DNA of 64,000 nt from CAWDMN01 sp963803155 (GCA_963803155.1 CAWDMN010000022.1:9444-73443), one strand, 5' to 3'. Counted from the first letter of the stretch, positions 8,153 to 18,838 are shown. The notes: a model not told the origin generated them from the letters alone. Translations and numbers: made by a program.

Positions 8153-9355
8153 TTAGGCCCCGATCAACTCGATTTTATCCGGATTGGAGATCCCCAATTT
8201 CAGACTCTCCGCCTGCCGGAGAAATTCCGTGAATCGCGGATGTTCATTGACCTGGATCCCCTTGGTTTTCCGTTTGGCCACCATCTCCCGGTGGCAGATC
8301 ATGTCCATGGCAAAGGGATCGGTGGCGAAAAAGATTGTCGAAAGTGGATAGATGAACTGGGCGTTCTTGTCAGGGCCGCCATCGTATTGTCCCCTCAATC
8401 CGTCCGTAATATTTAAAACCAGCTTATCTCGCACCACGGGAGCTGCCAGAACCTCAGTACAAACCCGGAAAAAAAGCGGCTTGTGCAGACGGCCGGTGTT
8501 GCAGAGAGAGCCGTATCCCAAATTTTTTGTGGCCATGGAAATTCCATTTCCAGTGTTTTTGAAGGCAGCCATGTTAATGATTTTCGTCAAACGCTGGGTC
8601 AGCAGTTTGCCAAAATAGGAATATTCGCCATTGAATACATGCTGGTTCAAATAAAATTCATCATCCGGATAGCCCTCCACCGATTTGCCCACAACCCCTT
8701 TGGCATAATAGAACACCTGCTTGTCAAAATTGTTTTCGCTGAGGTGGCGGCCGTCGGGGCCACGCCATTTCTGCCCATTTTCATCCATGGTTTGAAGCCC
8801 TTCGATCCCGATTCCAGGGAAGCGTTCCTTGGTGTACCCCGCATCTCTGAGCATGTAGTCAAACCGATCCCAAATGATAATGCTTTTTCGGGGCAGTCCA
8901 TTTTGAGTCAACCAGTGGATGATGGCATCGACGAGTTCGACCTTGGTGTTGATGAGGGGAGGGCCAACCGGATTGACTTTGATTCCAACGATATCCTCTT
9001 GGGAGAAAAAAAGACGAAAGCTCTCCGGCAGGTTTTTGCCGGTCAATCGGAGAATGCCCGTCTCAATCATGGCCGCGGCGGTTTTGGCATCGATACAATC
9101 GCCATTCCAAACGGCGGGATTTTGAACTCTCACTACCCGTCCCGGGAAAAGGCCGGGAAGAGAATATTTCGTCCGGGGGATTTTAATAAAATCCGGGAGG
9201 TTAGTTTCCACGAGCGATGGCGCCGGATCCGCCCAGGAAGGCCGACCCAGGCAGAGCCCGCCCGCTGCGACCGTGCAAGCACCCAACGATTTTAAGAAAT
9301 TCCGCCGGCCCAGTGACTGTGGGGCGGGCATCGATTTGTAGAAATTGGGCTTCAT
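8153..9355 (-). CDS. DUF362 domain protein with Tat signal
   Basis: A 400-residue protein with a twin-arginine leader (GRRNFLKSLGACTVAAGG, residues about 17-34), followed by a DUF362 domain (EDIVGIKVNPVGPPLINTK, then IIHWLTQNGLPRKSIIIWDR and the C-terminal FATDPFAMDMICHREM). Tat export suggests folding, perhaps with a cofactor, before translocation. No ferredoxin-type Cys clusters are visible in this copy. The start at 9355 has AAGGA six bases upstream; an upstream in-frame extension to 9418 would add a poor leader. It is the first gene of a two-gene unit with the DUF6599 gene. Biochemical activity is unknown. Confidence 0.85.
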   Translation of the reverse strand: MKPNFYKSMPAPQSLGRRNFLKSLGACTVAAGGLCLGRPSWADPAPSLVETNLPDFIKIPRTKYSLPGLFPGRVVRVQNPAVWNGDCIDAKTAAAMIETGILRLTGKNLPESFRLFFSQEDIVGIKVNPVGPPLINTKVELVDAIIHWLTQNGLPRKSIIIWDRFDYMLRDAGYTKERFPGIGIEGLQTMDENGQKWRGPDGRHLSENNFDKQVFYYAKGVVGKSVEGYPDDEFYLNQHVFNGEYSYFGKLLTQRLTKIINMAAFKNTGNGISMATKNLGYGSLCNTGRLHKPLFFRVCTEVLAAPVVRDKLVLNITDGLRGQYDGGPDKNAQFIYPLSTIFFATDPFAMDMICHREMVAKRKTKGIQVNEHPRFTEFLRQAESLKLGISNPDKIELIGA

Positions 9356-10220
9356 TGGAATCCTTTCCGAGATCACTTTCAAGTGTTTTATTTTAAAGGC
9401 ACCGGAACGATTAGCCAATAGTTTATAGCGATGGGATCAGCCGCCGGGTGAAGCGGATCAAATGCGGATGAATATGCCCCTCTTGGGTTCCCATTCGCGA
9501 CCATCCGTGTCAATCCGTGGCTGATTATTGTTTTTGATTTGCCCATAATAGCAGTCTTTGGGAATGCCGCGATGGGAGGATGATGGAGCATGCGCTGCCG
9601 CTCCAATCCATCCTGCCATTTTGTTAATGGATGAGTATTTGTATGGGTTCTAAATTATGCACCAGGATATTCAGCGTCAAGATGGTTGTCAAAAGGGTTG
9701 AGGAAGGAATTAAGGCAATTCATCGCATGATTGGCCCCATTCACCGGGTAGTCCCATCTTTTCAACGCAAATCCGGCAGTGATTCCAATGGAAGATGTTA
9801 TCTTAATGCCGCTCGGGCAGTGTGAAGGTGGGATTCTTTTGTCTCATGAAAATTCATCGGAATGTCTAATTTGACAGCCCAGCGATTGCATTCTCAATCG
9901 ATTACTTGTTGTTTCTGCATTTGAAGCGCCATCGAAAAGAAGCAATATCGCAGTTGTCTCTCGTGGAAGGCATAGCATAAAATGAGTTTGCCGCGGGATT
10001 TGGCAGGTCTTGGATTAAAGTCCTCGCTTGAATATCTCGATCTCCCTTGTCGTATCGCAATTGTTGGCTATAAAAAACCGGTGTCAACGTGTAAAGGCAG
10101 GGATCGGTCATGGATCACAAAAGTTTGAATTCCACGCGATTACGGGATTTATTGGACGAAACGAGGTCTCTAAGATTAGGCGGCTTATTGGTATTTTTAA
10201 TTTCGGGAGGTTTCAATTTG
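9356..10220. other. 865-base intergenic region
   Basis: It lies between divergent genes and should hold promoters for both. Recognisable content is limited to CCATCCGTGTCAATCCGTGG (about 9503-9522), which resembles the block GTGCCATTTCGTGGCTAATCC near 376-397 and looks like a decayed dispersed repeat. Short ORFs here have no Shine-Dalgarno or family resemblance. A GGGAGG Shine-Dalgarno for the S46 gene is at 10,205-10,210. Confidence 0.5.
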
Positions 10221-12398
10221 ATGAAGCGATTCAATCCAGGCGTTTTTTTGGCCATTCTTTTGACGGCAGCTTGTCTTCAAGCGGAAGAGGGGATGTGGAT
10301 GCCTCAGCAGATTCCGCAACTGGCGCCCAGACTCAAGACGATGGGTTTCAAAGGAAATCCCAAAGCTTTTGCCGATTTGACGGGCCAGCCGATGGGAGCA
10401 ATTGTCTCTTTGGGTGGGTGCACGGCCTCGTTTGTTTCACCCGATGGGCTCATTGTGACGAACCATCATTGTGTTACGGGCGGCCTTCAATTCAATTCTA
10501 CGCCTCAGCGCGATTTGCTCAGAGATGGTTTCCTCGCCAAGACTCATGAAGAAGAACTGTCGAATGGTCCGAATGCCCGGGTTTTTGTGACCACTTCCGT
10601 TGTGGAAATTACAGACAAGATTATGGGAAATCCGGAGGCCAGCCCCCCTGATCTGGAACGCCACAATCGGATTGAGCAGCGAAGGAAAGAGTACGTGGCG
10701 GAATGCGAAAAAACGGGCCAGCGATGCACTGTGGCTGCTTTCTTTGGAGGGCTCAAATATTTTGCAATTGTCCAGATGGAGATTAAAGATGTGCGCCTGG
10801 TTTATGTTCCCGCGGAAGGGATCGGCGTGTTTGGCGGCGAAACCGATAATTGGCGCTGGCCGCGTCACACCGGCGACTGGAGCTTTCTGCGCGCCTATGT
10901 GGGAAAGGATGGCAAGCCTGCCCCTTATTCCAAAGACAATGTCCCTTTCAAACCGGTTCATTGGTTGAAAGTCTCCCCCACCGGCGCCAATCCGGGAGAA
11001 CTTATTTTTGTGGTGGGATACCCGGGACGCACTCAGCGCCAACAAACCTTTGCTGAGGTCAAAGAGACCACGGAATGGACCTTCCCCCGCACCATCCGTC
11101 TTTACCAAGAGCAGTTGTCACTGATTGACTCTCTTACTAAGAACAATAAAGCCATGGCTATCAAACTGGCCAATCGCATCCAGGGATTGAATAATAGCCT
11201 CACAAACATCAAAGGAATGCATGAAGGGTTGGTGAAGGGCGGAGTTCTTCAGCAGAAAGAAGCGCAGGAAAAAGAATTAGCAGATTGGATGGCTGCCGAT
11301 CCCGCCCGGCAGAAAAAATATGGGGAGGTTTTGCCCGCTCTCAAGGAGTTGCAGGCTGAGACCGAAAAAAAACGCGAACAGAAAGCCGTCATGAATAATC
11401 TCACCTCAGCCTCCTCTTATTTAAGCGCGGCGCAGACTCTATACAAGCTTTCCACCGAGCGGCCTCGGAAAGACTTAGATCGTGATCCGGGATATCAAGA
11501 GCGCGATTGGGTCCGCATTCGCGAAAACCAGGAAAGAGTCCAGCGATCGATGGATGCGGCGGCTGACCGGGCCTTGCTCGGTTGGGCCATGGGATTGGCT
11601 GCTGGGCTTCCCTCCGGACAACGCATCGAAGCTCTGGATAAGGCTGCCAATCTTCAATCGGGAATGCCGAAGAGCGAGGCGCGGAAGGCCATTGAGGCCT
11701 TCCTCGACAAATTGTATGCCAGCACTAAAATCGGAGACAAAGATTACCGCCTCGGCCTGCTGGATAAAACAACGGCGGATTTGGAAGCCGGTGGTGATTC
11801 TTTTATTCAACTGGCGAGCTTGTTGTATCCGCTGTCTGAAGCCATCCAGCAAGATGAAAAAAAATGGTCTGGCGCTGATGCTCGCCTGCGTCCCAAGTAC
11901 ATGGAGGCCCTGTTGGCCAAATCAGGCGGACTGGTGGCGCCGGATGCCAATAGCACGCTCCGCGTGACTTATGGGCAAATCAAGGGTGTCGATGCCAAGG
12001 ATGGATTATTTTATAAGCCCCAAACCACGTTGGCTGGCATTGTTGAAAAGAATACGGGCGAAGGGGATTTCGATGCCCCCAAGATTGAACTGGATGCAAT
12101 CAAAGCATCCCGGAATGGCAAGAAGATCCCTTACCTAGATCCAGCCTTAAAGGATGTGCCGGTCGATTTCCTTTCGACCGTGGATACCACCGGCGGCAAT
12201 TCCGGTTCGCCAACTCTCAATGGGAAGGGAGAGCTCGTAGGGCTTCTGTTCGATGGAACTTACGAATCCGTAGCCTCCAATTTCCTCTTCGATCCCGTGA
12301 AAACCCGATCCATTCACGTGGATAGCCGCTACATGCTCTGGACGATGCAGGAAGTGGATGGCGCTTCTCATCTGATTAAAGAAATGGACCTGCAATAA
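10221..12398 (+). CDS. S46 family dipeptidyl peptidase (DPP7/DPP11-like)
   Basis: A 725-residue secreted serine exopeptidase of clan PA that removes dipeptides from oligopeptides, typically in the periplasm of asaccharolytic or peptide-using bacteria. It has a signal peptide (residues 1-20). The catalytic His lies in GLIVTNHHC (about 82-83), the Asp in the GGETDNWRWPRHTGDW block, and the nucleophile in TTGGNSGSP (Ser about 661). A long helical insertion lies between the protease halves, as in DPP7/DPP11. The residue that decides P1 preference cannot be assigned safely by eye. The start at 10221 was chosen for its signal peptide and the GGGAGG upstream. It is monocistronic. Confidence 0.93.
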   Translation: MKRFNPGVFLAILLTAACLQAEEGMWMPQQIPQLAPRLKTMGFKGNPKAFADLTGQPMGAIVSLGGCTASFVSPDGLIVTNHHCVTGGLQFNSTPQRDLLRDGFLAKTHEEELSNGPNARVFVTTSVVEITDKIMGNPEASPPDLERHNRIEQRRKEYVAECEKTGQRCTVAAFFGGLKYFAIVQMEIKDVRLVYVPAEGIGVFGGETDNWRWPRHTGDWSFLRAYVGKDGKPAPYSKDNVPFKPVHWLKVSPTGANPGELIFVVGYPGRTQRQQTFAEVKETTEWTFPRTIRLYQEQLSLIDSLTKNNKAMAIKLANRIQGLNNSLTNIKGMHEGLVKGGVLQQKEAQEKELADWMAADPARQKKYGEVLPALKELQAETEKKREQKAVMNNLTSASSYLSAAQTLYKLSTERPRKDLDRDPGYQERDWVRIRENQERVQRSMDAAADRALLGWAMGLAAGLPSGQRIEALDKAANLQSGMPKSEARKAIEAFLDKLYASTKIGDKDYRLGLLDKTTADLEAGGDSFIQLASLLYPLSEAIQQDEKKWSGADARLRPKYMEALLAKSGGLVAPDANSTLRVTYGQIKGVDAKDGLFYKPQTTLAGIVEKNTGEGDFDAPKIELDAIKASRNGKKIPYLDPALKDVPVDFLSTVDTTGGNSGSPTLNGKGELVGLLFDGTYESVASNFLFDPVKTRSIHVDSRYMLWTMQEVDGASHLIKEMDLQ

Positions 12399-13819
12399 CA
12401 ACCTTCTACCCATTGCCGTTGGCAGATTGATCCATGGTGGAGGCGGGATGCCCCCATCCCGCCCCCTGCTTGCATTGCTGCCCTCCGGCACCGCGCGCCT
12501 TCATCGTCAGTCTGCTCGGAGGTTGGCCTCTCTGGCGCATTCGTATTGAACCAACCTACAAGGAATGCCTTTCCTCTTGAGCATCGTCGGGGCGCCGCCA
12601 AATCTGGAAGAAATTCCGCGATTAATCCTCATTGAAGTCCCACTCAGCGCATATTCCCGCCCTCTTGTCGCAAATCCATTTTGATTTTCAGCCACAAACG
12701 TTATTTTGGGTGCGCCTAGAAGTTTTGACCTCTGGATCAAGCAGCACCGGAGGGATAGCTCTAATTCCATTTTAATTATCACTGCTCGAAAAGAGAGGTA
12801 TTCCACCTTTACTTTCTCTATTTCAAAAAATCTGGGGAGGCTTCCTCCCATTTTAGAAGAGTCTCCCCCCATAACTGTTTAAAGTGGCATGGGGAGAGAT
12901 ATCTCAGATTGAAGCTCTTTTGAAAGAGGAGAGCGCGATCGGTTGAGCCTCGTCGATAGAGCGGTGGCTATCCCGGGACATTCAGCCTAGTCTGAATGTT
13001 TTATCTCTCTGGTGAACGGGGAATGAGTTTCGTCCCTCCGGCCCCGATCACTAGAGAGACCCGGGTCTTTTAGTGCAGCCAGCTAGCTTCTCAAAGAGTT
13101 TCAACACTTCTTCCGCTTCAGTTCTATTATCGCCTTAAATAAGTGTCAACTGAAAAATCGGGTGTAATTCAAAGTGCAACATGATAAAGAATGTGTCAAG
13201 GGATGGAATGCTCGGGAGGGCGATGCTCCCGCTTAGGCGGACTCTGCCTGGCGAGCCGCTCCATGTCCGTGGAATGGCTCTCAGGGCTCGGCAGGAGCCT
13301 CGCCCTCCCGGTCGCCCCTTGGTTAATCAGCCAATCCTGTACCTATCTCACCTGTTGCACATTGAATTGCCCCCAGATCAGAGGCAAGGAGGGAAAAATC
13401 CGCTCATTTATGGTAATATGACGGTCGTTTTTTGAAGGACGCATATTGCGAATTCAAATCTCAATTGTGGGTGATGTGAAAATTTTTGATTCTAATTCGT
13501 TTGGTTATTCCTTATTGGTCTTGAATGACGGGGAGTATTTGAATTGAGGTAAATCTGAGCCCCGCGGAATCTCCGATCAGTTATCCCAGGTCCCGCACTA
13601 CGACTCTTCTTGTGCCATCTCAAGTTCAGCCAACAAGGGTTTACAGCCGGTTGGCCCAGATTGGGTTCGATTTGACTCCATCGCGGGGATGCCTTCATGG
13701 AGTCATTTTTTGCTCGTGCAAGCTCCCGCTGCTCTTCAGGGACAAGGTATTTTATCGCTCCCTGAACGACCAAAGGGGAATCAATTTAATTCAAAGGCAA
13801 TAGATAGAGAACAAGCGTC
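12399..13819. other. 1.4-kb repeat-rich intergenic region
   Basis: No gene is supported. It holds the palindrome AGGCGGGATG...CATCCCGCC at 12,440-12,463 (shared with 7,159) and, at 13,160-13,311, a second copy of the dispersed repeat seen at 5,523-5,582. The latter has internal GAGGGCGATGCTCCC and GGCAGGAGCCTCGCCCTCCC blocks. The segment 12,500-13,100 may be a decayed coding or mobile sequence, since its short ORFs are broken and unlike known families. The Hyf-like operon promoter must lie in the last few hundred bases, but no clear -35/-10 pair stands out. Confidence 0.5.
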
Positions 13820-15802
13820 GTGGAATTATTAATCTTCTCAATCCTAATTCTTTTAATGAGCGGTTGTTTGGCTCTCCTTTTTTACCGGCGGCCTCAATTG
13901 GGCGCGAGCATTGGTATCGTCGGGACGGTTCTCGCCAGCCTGATGGGGATCATTCCCACGATCCGCGTCTTGGGTGGATTCCCTCCGCTGGATTTTTCTT
14001 TTCCCTGGGAGATGCCTGGAGGCAGCCTTCATGTTGGGCTGGATGGTCTTTCCGCATTTTTCCTGCTGCCTTTATTTATGCTCTCCCCGCTGGCCGCTCT
14101 CTATGGCAGCGAGTATCTCAAAAATTCAGCAAGCCCGGCTAGGATTAGCGCCTCGTGGTTCTTTTTCAATTTGTTGATTGCCAGCATGATTCTCGTCGTT
14201 ACGGCGCGTAATGGCCTCCTCTTTCTTCTGGCATGGGAAATAATGTCGCTGGCCTCCTTTTTTCTGGTTTGTTATGAATTCGAAAAAAATGAAGTCTTGC
14301 GTGCCGGATGGACTTACCTGGTGGCGACTCATCTTGGGGCTGTTTTTTTGCTGGTCTTTTTTTTGGATTTGCACCGCTGGGCAGGTTCCTTGGAATTTTC
14401 GGCTTTTTCGGCGTTGCATCCGGCGTCGGGTGCCGCAAGTCTTTTGTTCCTTTTGGCTCTGGTGGGATTTGGCACCAAAGCCGGCTTTTTCCCGTTGCAC
14501 GTCTGGCTGCCGCAGGCCCATCCGGCGGCGCCCAGTCATGTGTCCGCCTTGATGTCAGGCATCATGATCAAAATGGGGATTTATGGAATCCTGCGCACGC
14601 TGACTTGGCTGGGGCCATACCAATCCTGGTGGGCGTTTACGCTCATTGGCATCGGCGTTATTTCCGGGCTGGCTGGAGTATTGCTAGCCTTGGGGCAACA
14701 TGATCTCAAACGTCTGCTGGCATATCATAGCGTCGAGAATATTGGCATCATCACGCTCGGATTGGGATTGGGAATGCTTGGCGTCGTCATGAATATGCCG
14801 ATGATGGCGGTATTGGGTTTTGCCGGGGGACTGTTGCATGTTTTGAACCACGCCATTTTTAAAGGATTGCTCTTCCTTTGCGCGGGGGCGGTATTGCATG
14901 CCACTCACAAACGGAAAATCGATCAACTGGGCGGATTAATCAGGCGAATGCCTATAACCGGCGCCACCTTTTTGGTGGGCGCGGCCGCCATCAGCGGTTT
15001 GCCCCCCCTCAATGGATTTGTGAGCGAATTCTTGCTTTATCTGGGCGCTTTTCATAGCTTGTTGGGGGCCACCCCGGCCCTCATAGCCGCCGTAATTGTC
15101 ATTGCGGGATTGGCCTTGATTGGCGGATTGGCCGCCGCCTGTTTCACCAAGGCTTTTGGGATCGCGTTTTTGGGTGAACCCCGCCAGGCGGGCATCGAAA
15201 CAGCTCATGACCCGGGGCTAGCCATGCGTCTGCCTTTGATGCTGCTGGCCTTCTTATGTTTTTTGATTGGCATGGGGTTCTGGCTGATTTTGCCCGCCTT
15301 GACCAGCCCTGTCGCCACATTAAGCCAGGTTTCCACCGAGAAGCTTCAGGAAATTTTCATCCATGTGCGTTCTACTACCCTAGGGATAACCGCGGGGACC
15401 TTTTTCCTTTTGTTTCTGTTGGGCGCATTCCTTTGGTTGAGAGCCCGCTTGCAGCGCCAGCGGATCCTTCGACGAGCCGTGACCTGGGATTGCGGTTATA
15501 TTCAGCCTTCGTCGCGCATGCAATACACGGCTTCTTCATTTGCCCAGCCCATTATTGACTTTTTCGGTATTTTTCTTTTTCCCCGGAAACAGACTCAACC
15601 CATAGACGGCTATTTTCCATCCAACAGCCAATTTCACGCCCGTTTGACGGATTTGCCGCATGAATTTGTCTATGCGCCTTCATTTAAGGCGGTCGAATGG
15701 CTGTTGTCTAAACTGCGATGGCTGCAGGGAGGGCGGGTCAATGTATATATTCTTTATATTGCCCTCACCCTGGCTATTCTTTTGTTGTGGAAACTGTTAT
15801 GA
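13820..15802 (+). CDS. hyfB-like: HyfB/NuoL-like proton-translocating membrane subunit
   Basis: A 660-residue antiporter-like subunit with about 14-16 membrane helices. It contains the conserved block LLFLLAWEIMSLASFFLVCYE, in which the TM Glu is a proton-path residue, plus LVGFGTKAGFFPLHVWLPQAH and the Lys/His-rich DLKRLLAYHSVENIGII. The tail TWDCGYIQPSSRMQYTASSF is diagnostic of HyfB/HycC and MrpA-related hydrogenase subunits. It starts with GTG and has no strong Shine-Dalgarno. It is the first gene of a tightly overlapping operon (ATGA overlap with the next gene). It is inferred to couple electron transfer by the hydrophilic arm to ion pumping. Confidence 0.9.
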   Translation: MELLIFSILILLMSGCLALLFYRRPQLGASIGIVGTVLASLMGIIPTIRVLGGFPPLDFSFPWEMPGGSLHVGLDGLSAFFLLPLFMLSPLAALYGSEYLKNSASPARISASWFFFNLLIASMILVVTARNGLLFLLAWEIMSLASFFLVCYEFEKNEVLRAGWTYLVATHLGAVFLLVFFLDLHRWAGSLEFSAFSALHPASGAASLLFLLALVGFGTKAGFFPLHVWLPQAHPAAPSHVSALMSGIMIKMGIYGILRTLTWLGPYQSWWAFTLIGIGVISGLAGVLLALGQHDLKRLLAYHSVENIGIITLGLGLGMLGVVMNMPMMAVLGFAGGLLHVLNHAIFKGLLFLCAGAVLHATHKRKIDQLGGLIRRMPITGATFLVGAAAISGLPPLNGFVSEFLLYLGAFHSLLGATPALIAAVIVIAGLALIGGLAAACFTKAFGIAFLGEPRQAGIETAHDPGLAMRLPLMLLAFLCFLIGMGFWLILPALTSPVATLSQVSTEKLQEIFIHVRSTTLGITAGTFFLLFLLGAFLWLRARLQRQRILRRAVTWDCGYIQPSSRMQYTASSFAQPIIDFFGIFLFPRKQTQPIDGYFPSNSQFHARLTDLPHEFVYAPSFKAVEWLLSKLRWLQGGRVNVYILYIALTLAILLLWKLL

Positions 15803-16716
15803 ATCCAAATCCGGCTCTCACTTTTATTTCGCCGCTGCTGGCATTTTTTTTGGCGCCTCTGCTGCCAGGAACCATCAATCGCATCAAAGCCAATTTCGCG
15901 GGCCGCACCGGGCAACCTTGGCTGCAAGCTTATTACGATATTTTTAAGCTATTGCAAAAAGGATCGGTCTACAGCCATTCCACCTCTTGGGTGTTCCGCG
16001 CGGGGCCAGTCGTCGGGATTGCCGCCCTCGGATGTGCCGCCTTTCTTGTTCCGCTGGGACGTTTGGGAGCCCCCTTGGCGTTCAGCGGTGACTTGCTGTT
16101 TTTTGTTTACTTGTTGGGCTTGGGACGTTTTTTTACCGTGATCGCCGCTTTGGATACCTCCTCTTCCTTTGAAGGGATGGGGGCCAAGCGGGAAGTTTTT
16201 TATGCCGCCCTGGCCGAGCCGGTCTTGCTGTTAGGTTTGCTGGCGCTGGCGAGAAATGCGCAAAGCGTCAGTCTCTCCCGGATGTTGGGAGACGGGCCGC
16301 CCTTCGGATTTGTCACGACGGTGTTGATTGGCGCCAGCATGTTTGTCGTGATGCTCGCGGAAAATGCCCGCATCCCCTTCGATGACCCCAATACCCATTT
16401 GGAGTTGACCATGATTCATGAAGTCATGGTGCTCGATCATAGCGGCGTGGATTTGGCTTACATCAATTATGGCATGGCATTGAAACTCTGGCTGACGGGT
16501 CTGTTGGTGGCCAGGACTGTCCTCCCGTTTCGGGCTGGCAATTTGCCGCTGGACATTTTTTTGACTTTGCTGACGATGGCAATCATCTCCGTGATTGTGG
16601 GTGTCGTCGAATCCACGATGGCCCGGCTGCGCCTGGCGCATGTTCCCCAATTGTTGATTGGAGCGGGCGCTTTGGCTGTCATCGGCCTGATGTTCGGGAG
16701 TATGGCGATTTTATGA
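15799..16716 (+). CDS. hyfC-like: HyfC/NuoH-like membrane anchor subunit
   Basis: A 305-residue NuoH/HycD-family subunit with about eight membrane helices. It carries the conserved loop RTGQPWLQAYYDIFKLLQKG that docks the peripheral arm, and the acidic block ENARIPFDDPNTHLELTMIHE that lines the proton entry path in complex I relatives. Translation is coupled to hyfB through an ATGA overlap. The subunit is expected to connect the small FeS subunit to the antiporter modules. Confidence 0.92.
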   Translation: MNPNPALTFISPLLAFFLAPLLPGTINRIKANFAGRTGQPWLQAYYDIFKLLQKGSVYSHSTSWVFRAGPVVGIAALGCAAFLVPLGRLGAPLAFSGDLLFFVYLLGLGRFFTVIAALDTSSSFEGMGAKREVFYAALAEPVLLLGLLALARNAQSVSLSRMLGDGPPFGFVTTVLIGASMFVVMLAENARIPFDDPNTHLELTMIHEVMVLDHSGVDLAYINYGMALKLWLTGLLVARTVLPFRAGNLPLDIFLTLLTMAIISVIVGVVESTMARLRLAHVPQLLIGAGALAVIGLMFGSMAIL

Positions 16717-17357
16717 ATCAAACTTTGGTTTTTTTAGTGGTGTTGTTGACCCTGATCAATTTCGGCCTTTTGGGCTACAGCAGGCTTTCGGCCATGATTC
16801 GCCTGATGGGCCTGATGGGTTTAGTCCTGGGGATTCTTCCGTTTTTGTTGCATCACCAGTCGTTCTCCTGGCATACGCTGGCCATCGCCCTGGGAAGTCT
16901 TGCCATTAAGGGAGTTATGATCCCCTGGCTGCTTTTTCGCGCCCTGCGCGGGGTGGCGGCCACACGCGAAATCAAACCGTATGTGGGTTACACTCCTTCC
17001 GTGCTCTTTGCCGTCATGGCCACAATTTTTTCTTTTGCCGTGGCCCAGCAAATCCCCCGCACCCCCTCTTTCCCCGCTCCTCAGCTGATAGCTGCCTCTA
17101 TTGCCATGTTGCTGTGCGGACTTTTCTTGCTGGTGGCCCGCCGACAGGCCATTACGCAAATCATTGGCTACCTGACTTTGGAAAACAGCATTTATTTGTT
17201 TGGAGTGTCGCTGGCGGTGGAACAATCCTGGGTGGTGGAACTGGGAGTGTTGTTGGACCTGTTAGTGGGGATTTTCATTATGGGAGTCGTGATTTACCAC
17301 ATCTATCGCGAATTCGACAATATTGACCTGCAATCCCTCGAGGAGTTGAAACTGTGA
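16713..17357 (+). CDS. hyfE-like: HyfE-like membrane subunit (NuoK-related)
   Basis: A 214-residue protein with six or seven membrane helices. The C-terminal half resembles NuoK/MrpC (ITQIIGYLTLENSIYLFGV, with a membrane Glu in the TLENS motif), as in HyfE. The ATGA overlap with hyfC shows translational coupling. No HyfD-like second long antiporter was found, so this operon is compact (B, C, E, F, G, I). Confidence 0.88.
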   Translation: MNQTLVFLVVLLTLINFGLLGYSRLSAMIRLMGLMGLVLGILPFLLHHQSFSWHTLAIALGSLAIKGVMIPWLLFRALRGVAATREIKPYVGYTPSVLFAVMATIFSFAVAQQIPRTPSFPAPQLIAASIAMLLCGLFLLVARRQAITQIIGYLTLENSIYLFGVSLAVEQSWVVELGVLLDLLVGIFIMGVVIYHIYREFDNIDLQSLEELKL

Positions 17358-18838
17358 TGCTTGGGGAACTCCAAATTCTGTCTTTGCTGCTGATACCCTT
17401 GCTCGGGATATTCCTTTCGACATTTCGTTTTCCCGCCTCGTGGATTCTGAAATGTTGCATTGGAATCGCGGCACTGGAGGCAGCGACAGTATTCGGGTTG
17501 CTGATCAAGGTATATCAAAATGGCCGGATTTTCGCGATGTGGGGATACCTCTTCCTCGACATGCTTTCTGTGTATCATCTTTGTTTGGTGGCCGTGGTGT
17601 TTTTGCTCACCAGCATCTATGCTCTCGGTTACTTTGACTCCGGCCTTCATGGGGGCATGCCCTCTATGCGGAAGATTCGCCGCTACGGAATGTTGTGGAA
17701 TGGATTCCTGGCCAGCTTGGTGCTCGTCTTTTTAGCCGACAATCTGGGAGTGCTTTGGGTGGCGCTGGAAACCACCACGCTGGTGTCGGCCTTCCTGATC
17801 ATGACGGAACGCAATCGTTATTCCATTGAAGCCATGTGGAAGTATCTATTGATTTGTTCCGTGGGAATTGCTTTTGCCTTCATGGGAATTGTTTTGTTAT
17901 CCGCGGCTTCCCGAACTATTGGAGGAGCGTCTGGCCCGATTCTTTCCTGGTGCCAGCTCTCGGCGGTGGCCGGCCAGCTTGAAGGCAAAATCATGTTAGC
18001 CGCTTTTATCTTTATCCTGGTGGGATTTGGCACCAAGGCAGGCCTGGCGCCAATGCACACCTGGTTGCCCGATGCCCATAGTCAAGCTCCGACGCCTGTT
18101 TCGGCGGCCTTTTCCGGTGTGATGTTGAATGGCGCGCTTTATGGGATTTTGCGGTTTTTACCATTAACTGAAAAAGCACTGGGAGGGGACGGACAAGCGC
18201 ACCAATTGATTTTAATCTTTGGGCTGATTTCCATCATTGTAGCGGCCGCCTTCATGCCTGCCCAAGTTGATATTAAAAGATTGCTGGCCTACAGCACCGT
18301 GGAACATATGGGGATCATCGCGGTTGGCGTGGGCTTGGGCGGGGCTGGCACTTTTGCCGCTCTCTATCACGCTCTTAATCATTCGCTTTCCAAGTGTCTG
18401 GCCTTTTTCTCGGCGGGCGGCATGATTAAACATTATGGATCTCGGGAAATCAAAGAGATCAGGGGAGCGCTGATGGCTAGCCCGCTTTGGGGTGGCGGCT
18501 TTCTGCTCTCCATCTTGATCTTGATTGGAGTGGCGCCTTTTGCCATCTTTATGAGCGAGCTGAAGGTTTTGCAGGCAGCTTTGGGCCGTTCGCAAGTCCT
18601 GGTGCTGGTTCTTTTTTTGGCGGGCTGTGCGGTGGTCTTCGTCAGCGCTTTGAACCATGCCATGAAAATATCCATGGGCGCTCCTCCGGAGACATTATCC
18701 AGACATAAGAACCGGCGAACAGACACCGCGGTGGTCTTTGCGGTTGCTTTTATTTTGTTGGTATTGGGAATTTGGCTGCCGAAGTCTTACCAAGTCGTGT
18801 TGGAACAGGCCAGTTCCATTATTGAGAATATTCGATGA
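17354..18838 (+). CDS. hyfF-like: HyfF/NuoN-like proton-translocating membrane subunit
   Basis: A 494-residue antiporter-like subunit, the second of the complex. It contains NLGVLWVALETTTLVSAFLIM with the key membrane Glu, LVGFGTKAGLAPMHTWLPDAHSQAPTPVSA, and DIKRLLAYSTVEHMGIIAVG. There are about 13-14 helices. GTG at 17354 and ATG at 17357 are adjacent possible starts; both overlap the hyfE stop. Two such pump modules suggest that two or more ions could be moved per turnover, which is an inference from complex I relatives. Confidence 0.9.
   Translation: MMLGELQILSLLLIPLLGIFLSTFRFPASWILKCCIGIAALEAATVFGLLIKVYQNGRIFAMWGYLFLDMLSVYHLCLVAVVFLLTSIYALGYFDSGLHGGMPSMRKIRRYGMLWNGFLASLVLVFLADNLGVLWVALETTTLVSAFLIMTERNRYSIEAMWKYLLICSVGIAFAFMGIVLLSAASRTIGGASGPILSWCQLSAVAGQLEGKIMLAAFIFILVGFGTKAGLAPMHTWLPDAHSQAPTPVSAAFSGVMLNGALYGILRFLPLTEKALGGDGQAHQLILIFGLISIIVAAAFMPAQVDIKRLLAYSTVEHMGIIAVGVGLGGAGTFAALYHALNHSLSKCLAFFSAGGMIKHYGSREIKEIRGALMASPLWGGGFLLSILILIGVAPFAIFMSELKVLQAALGRSQVLVLVLFLAGCAVVFVSALNHAMKISMGAPPETLSRHKNRRTDTAVVFAVAFILLVLGIWLPKSYQVVLEQASSIIENIR

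Noticed and set aside
8483..9295. A 270-codon ORF on the plus strand
   Set aside because: It lies entirely opposite the DUF362 gene, which has a Tat leader and family motifs; the antisense frame resembles nothing.
12507..12872. A 121-codon ORF on the minus strand in the large intergenic region
   Set aside because: No Shine-Dalgarno, no family resemblance, and a composition like the surrounding repeat-rich DNA.
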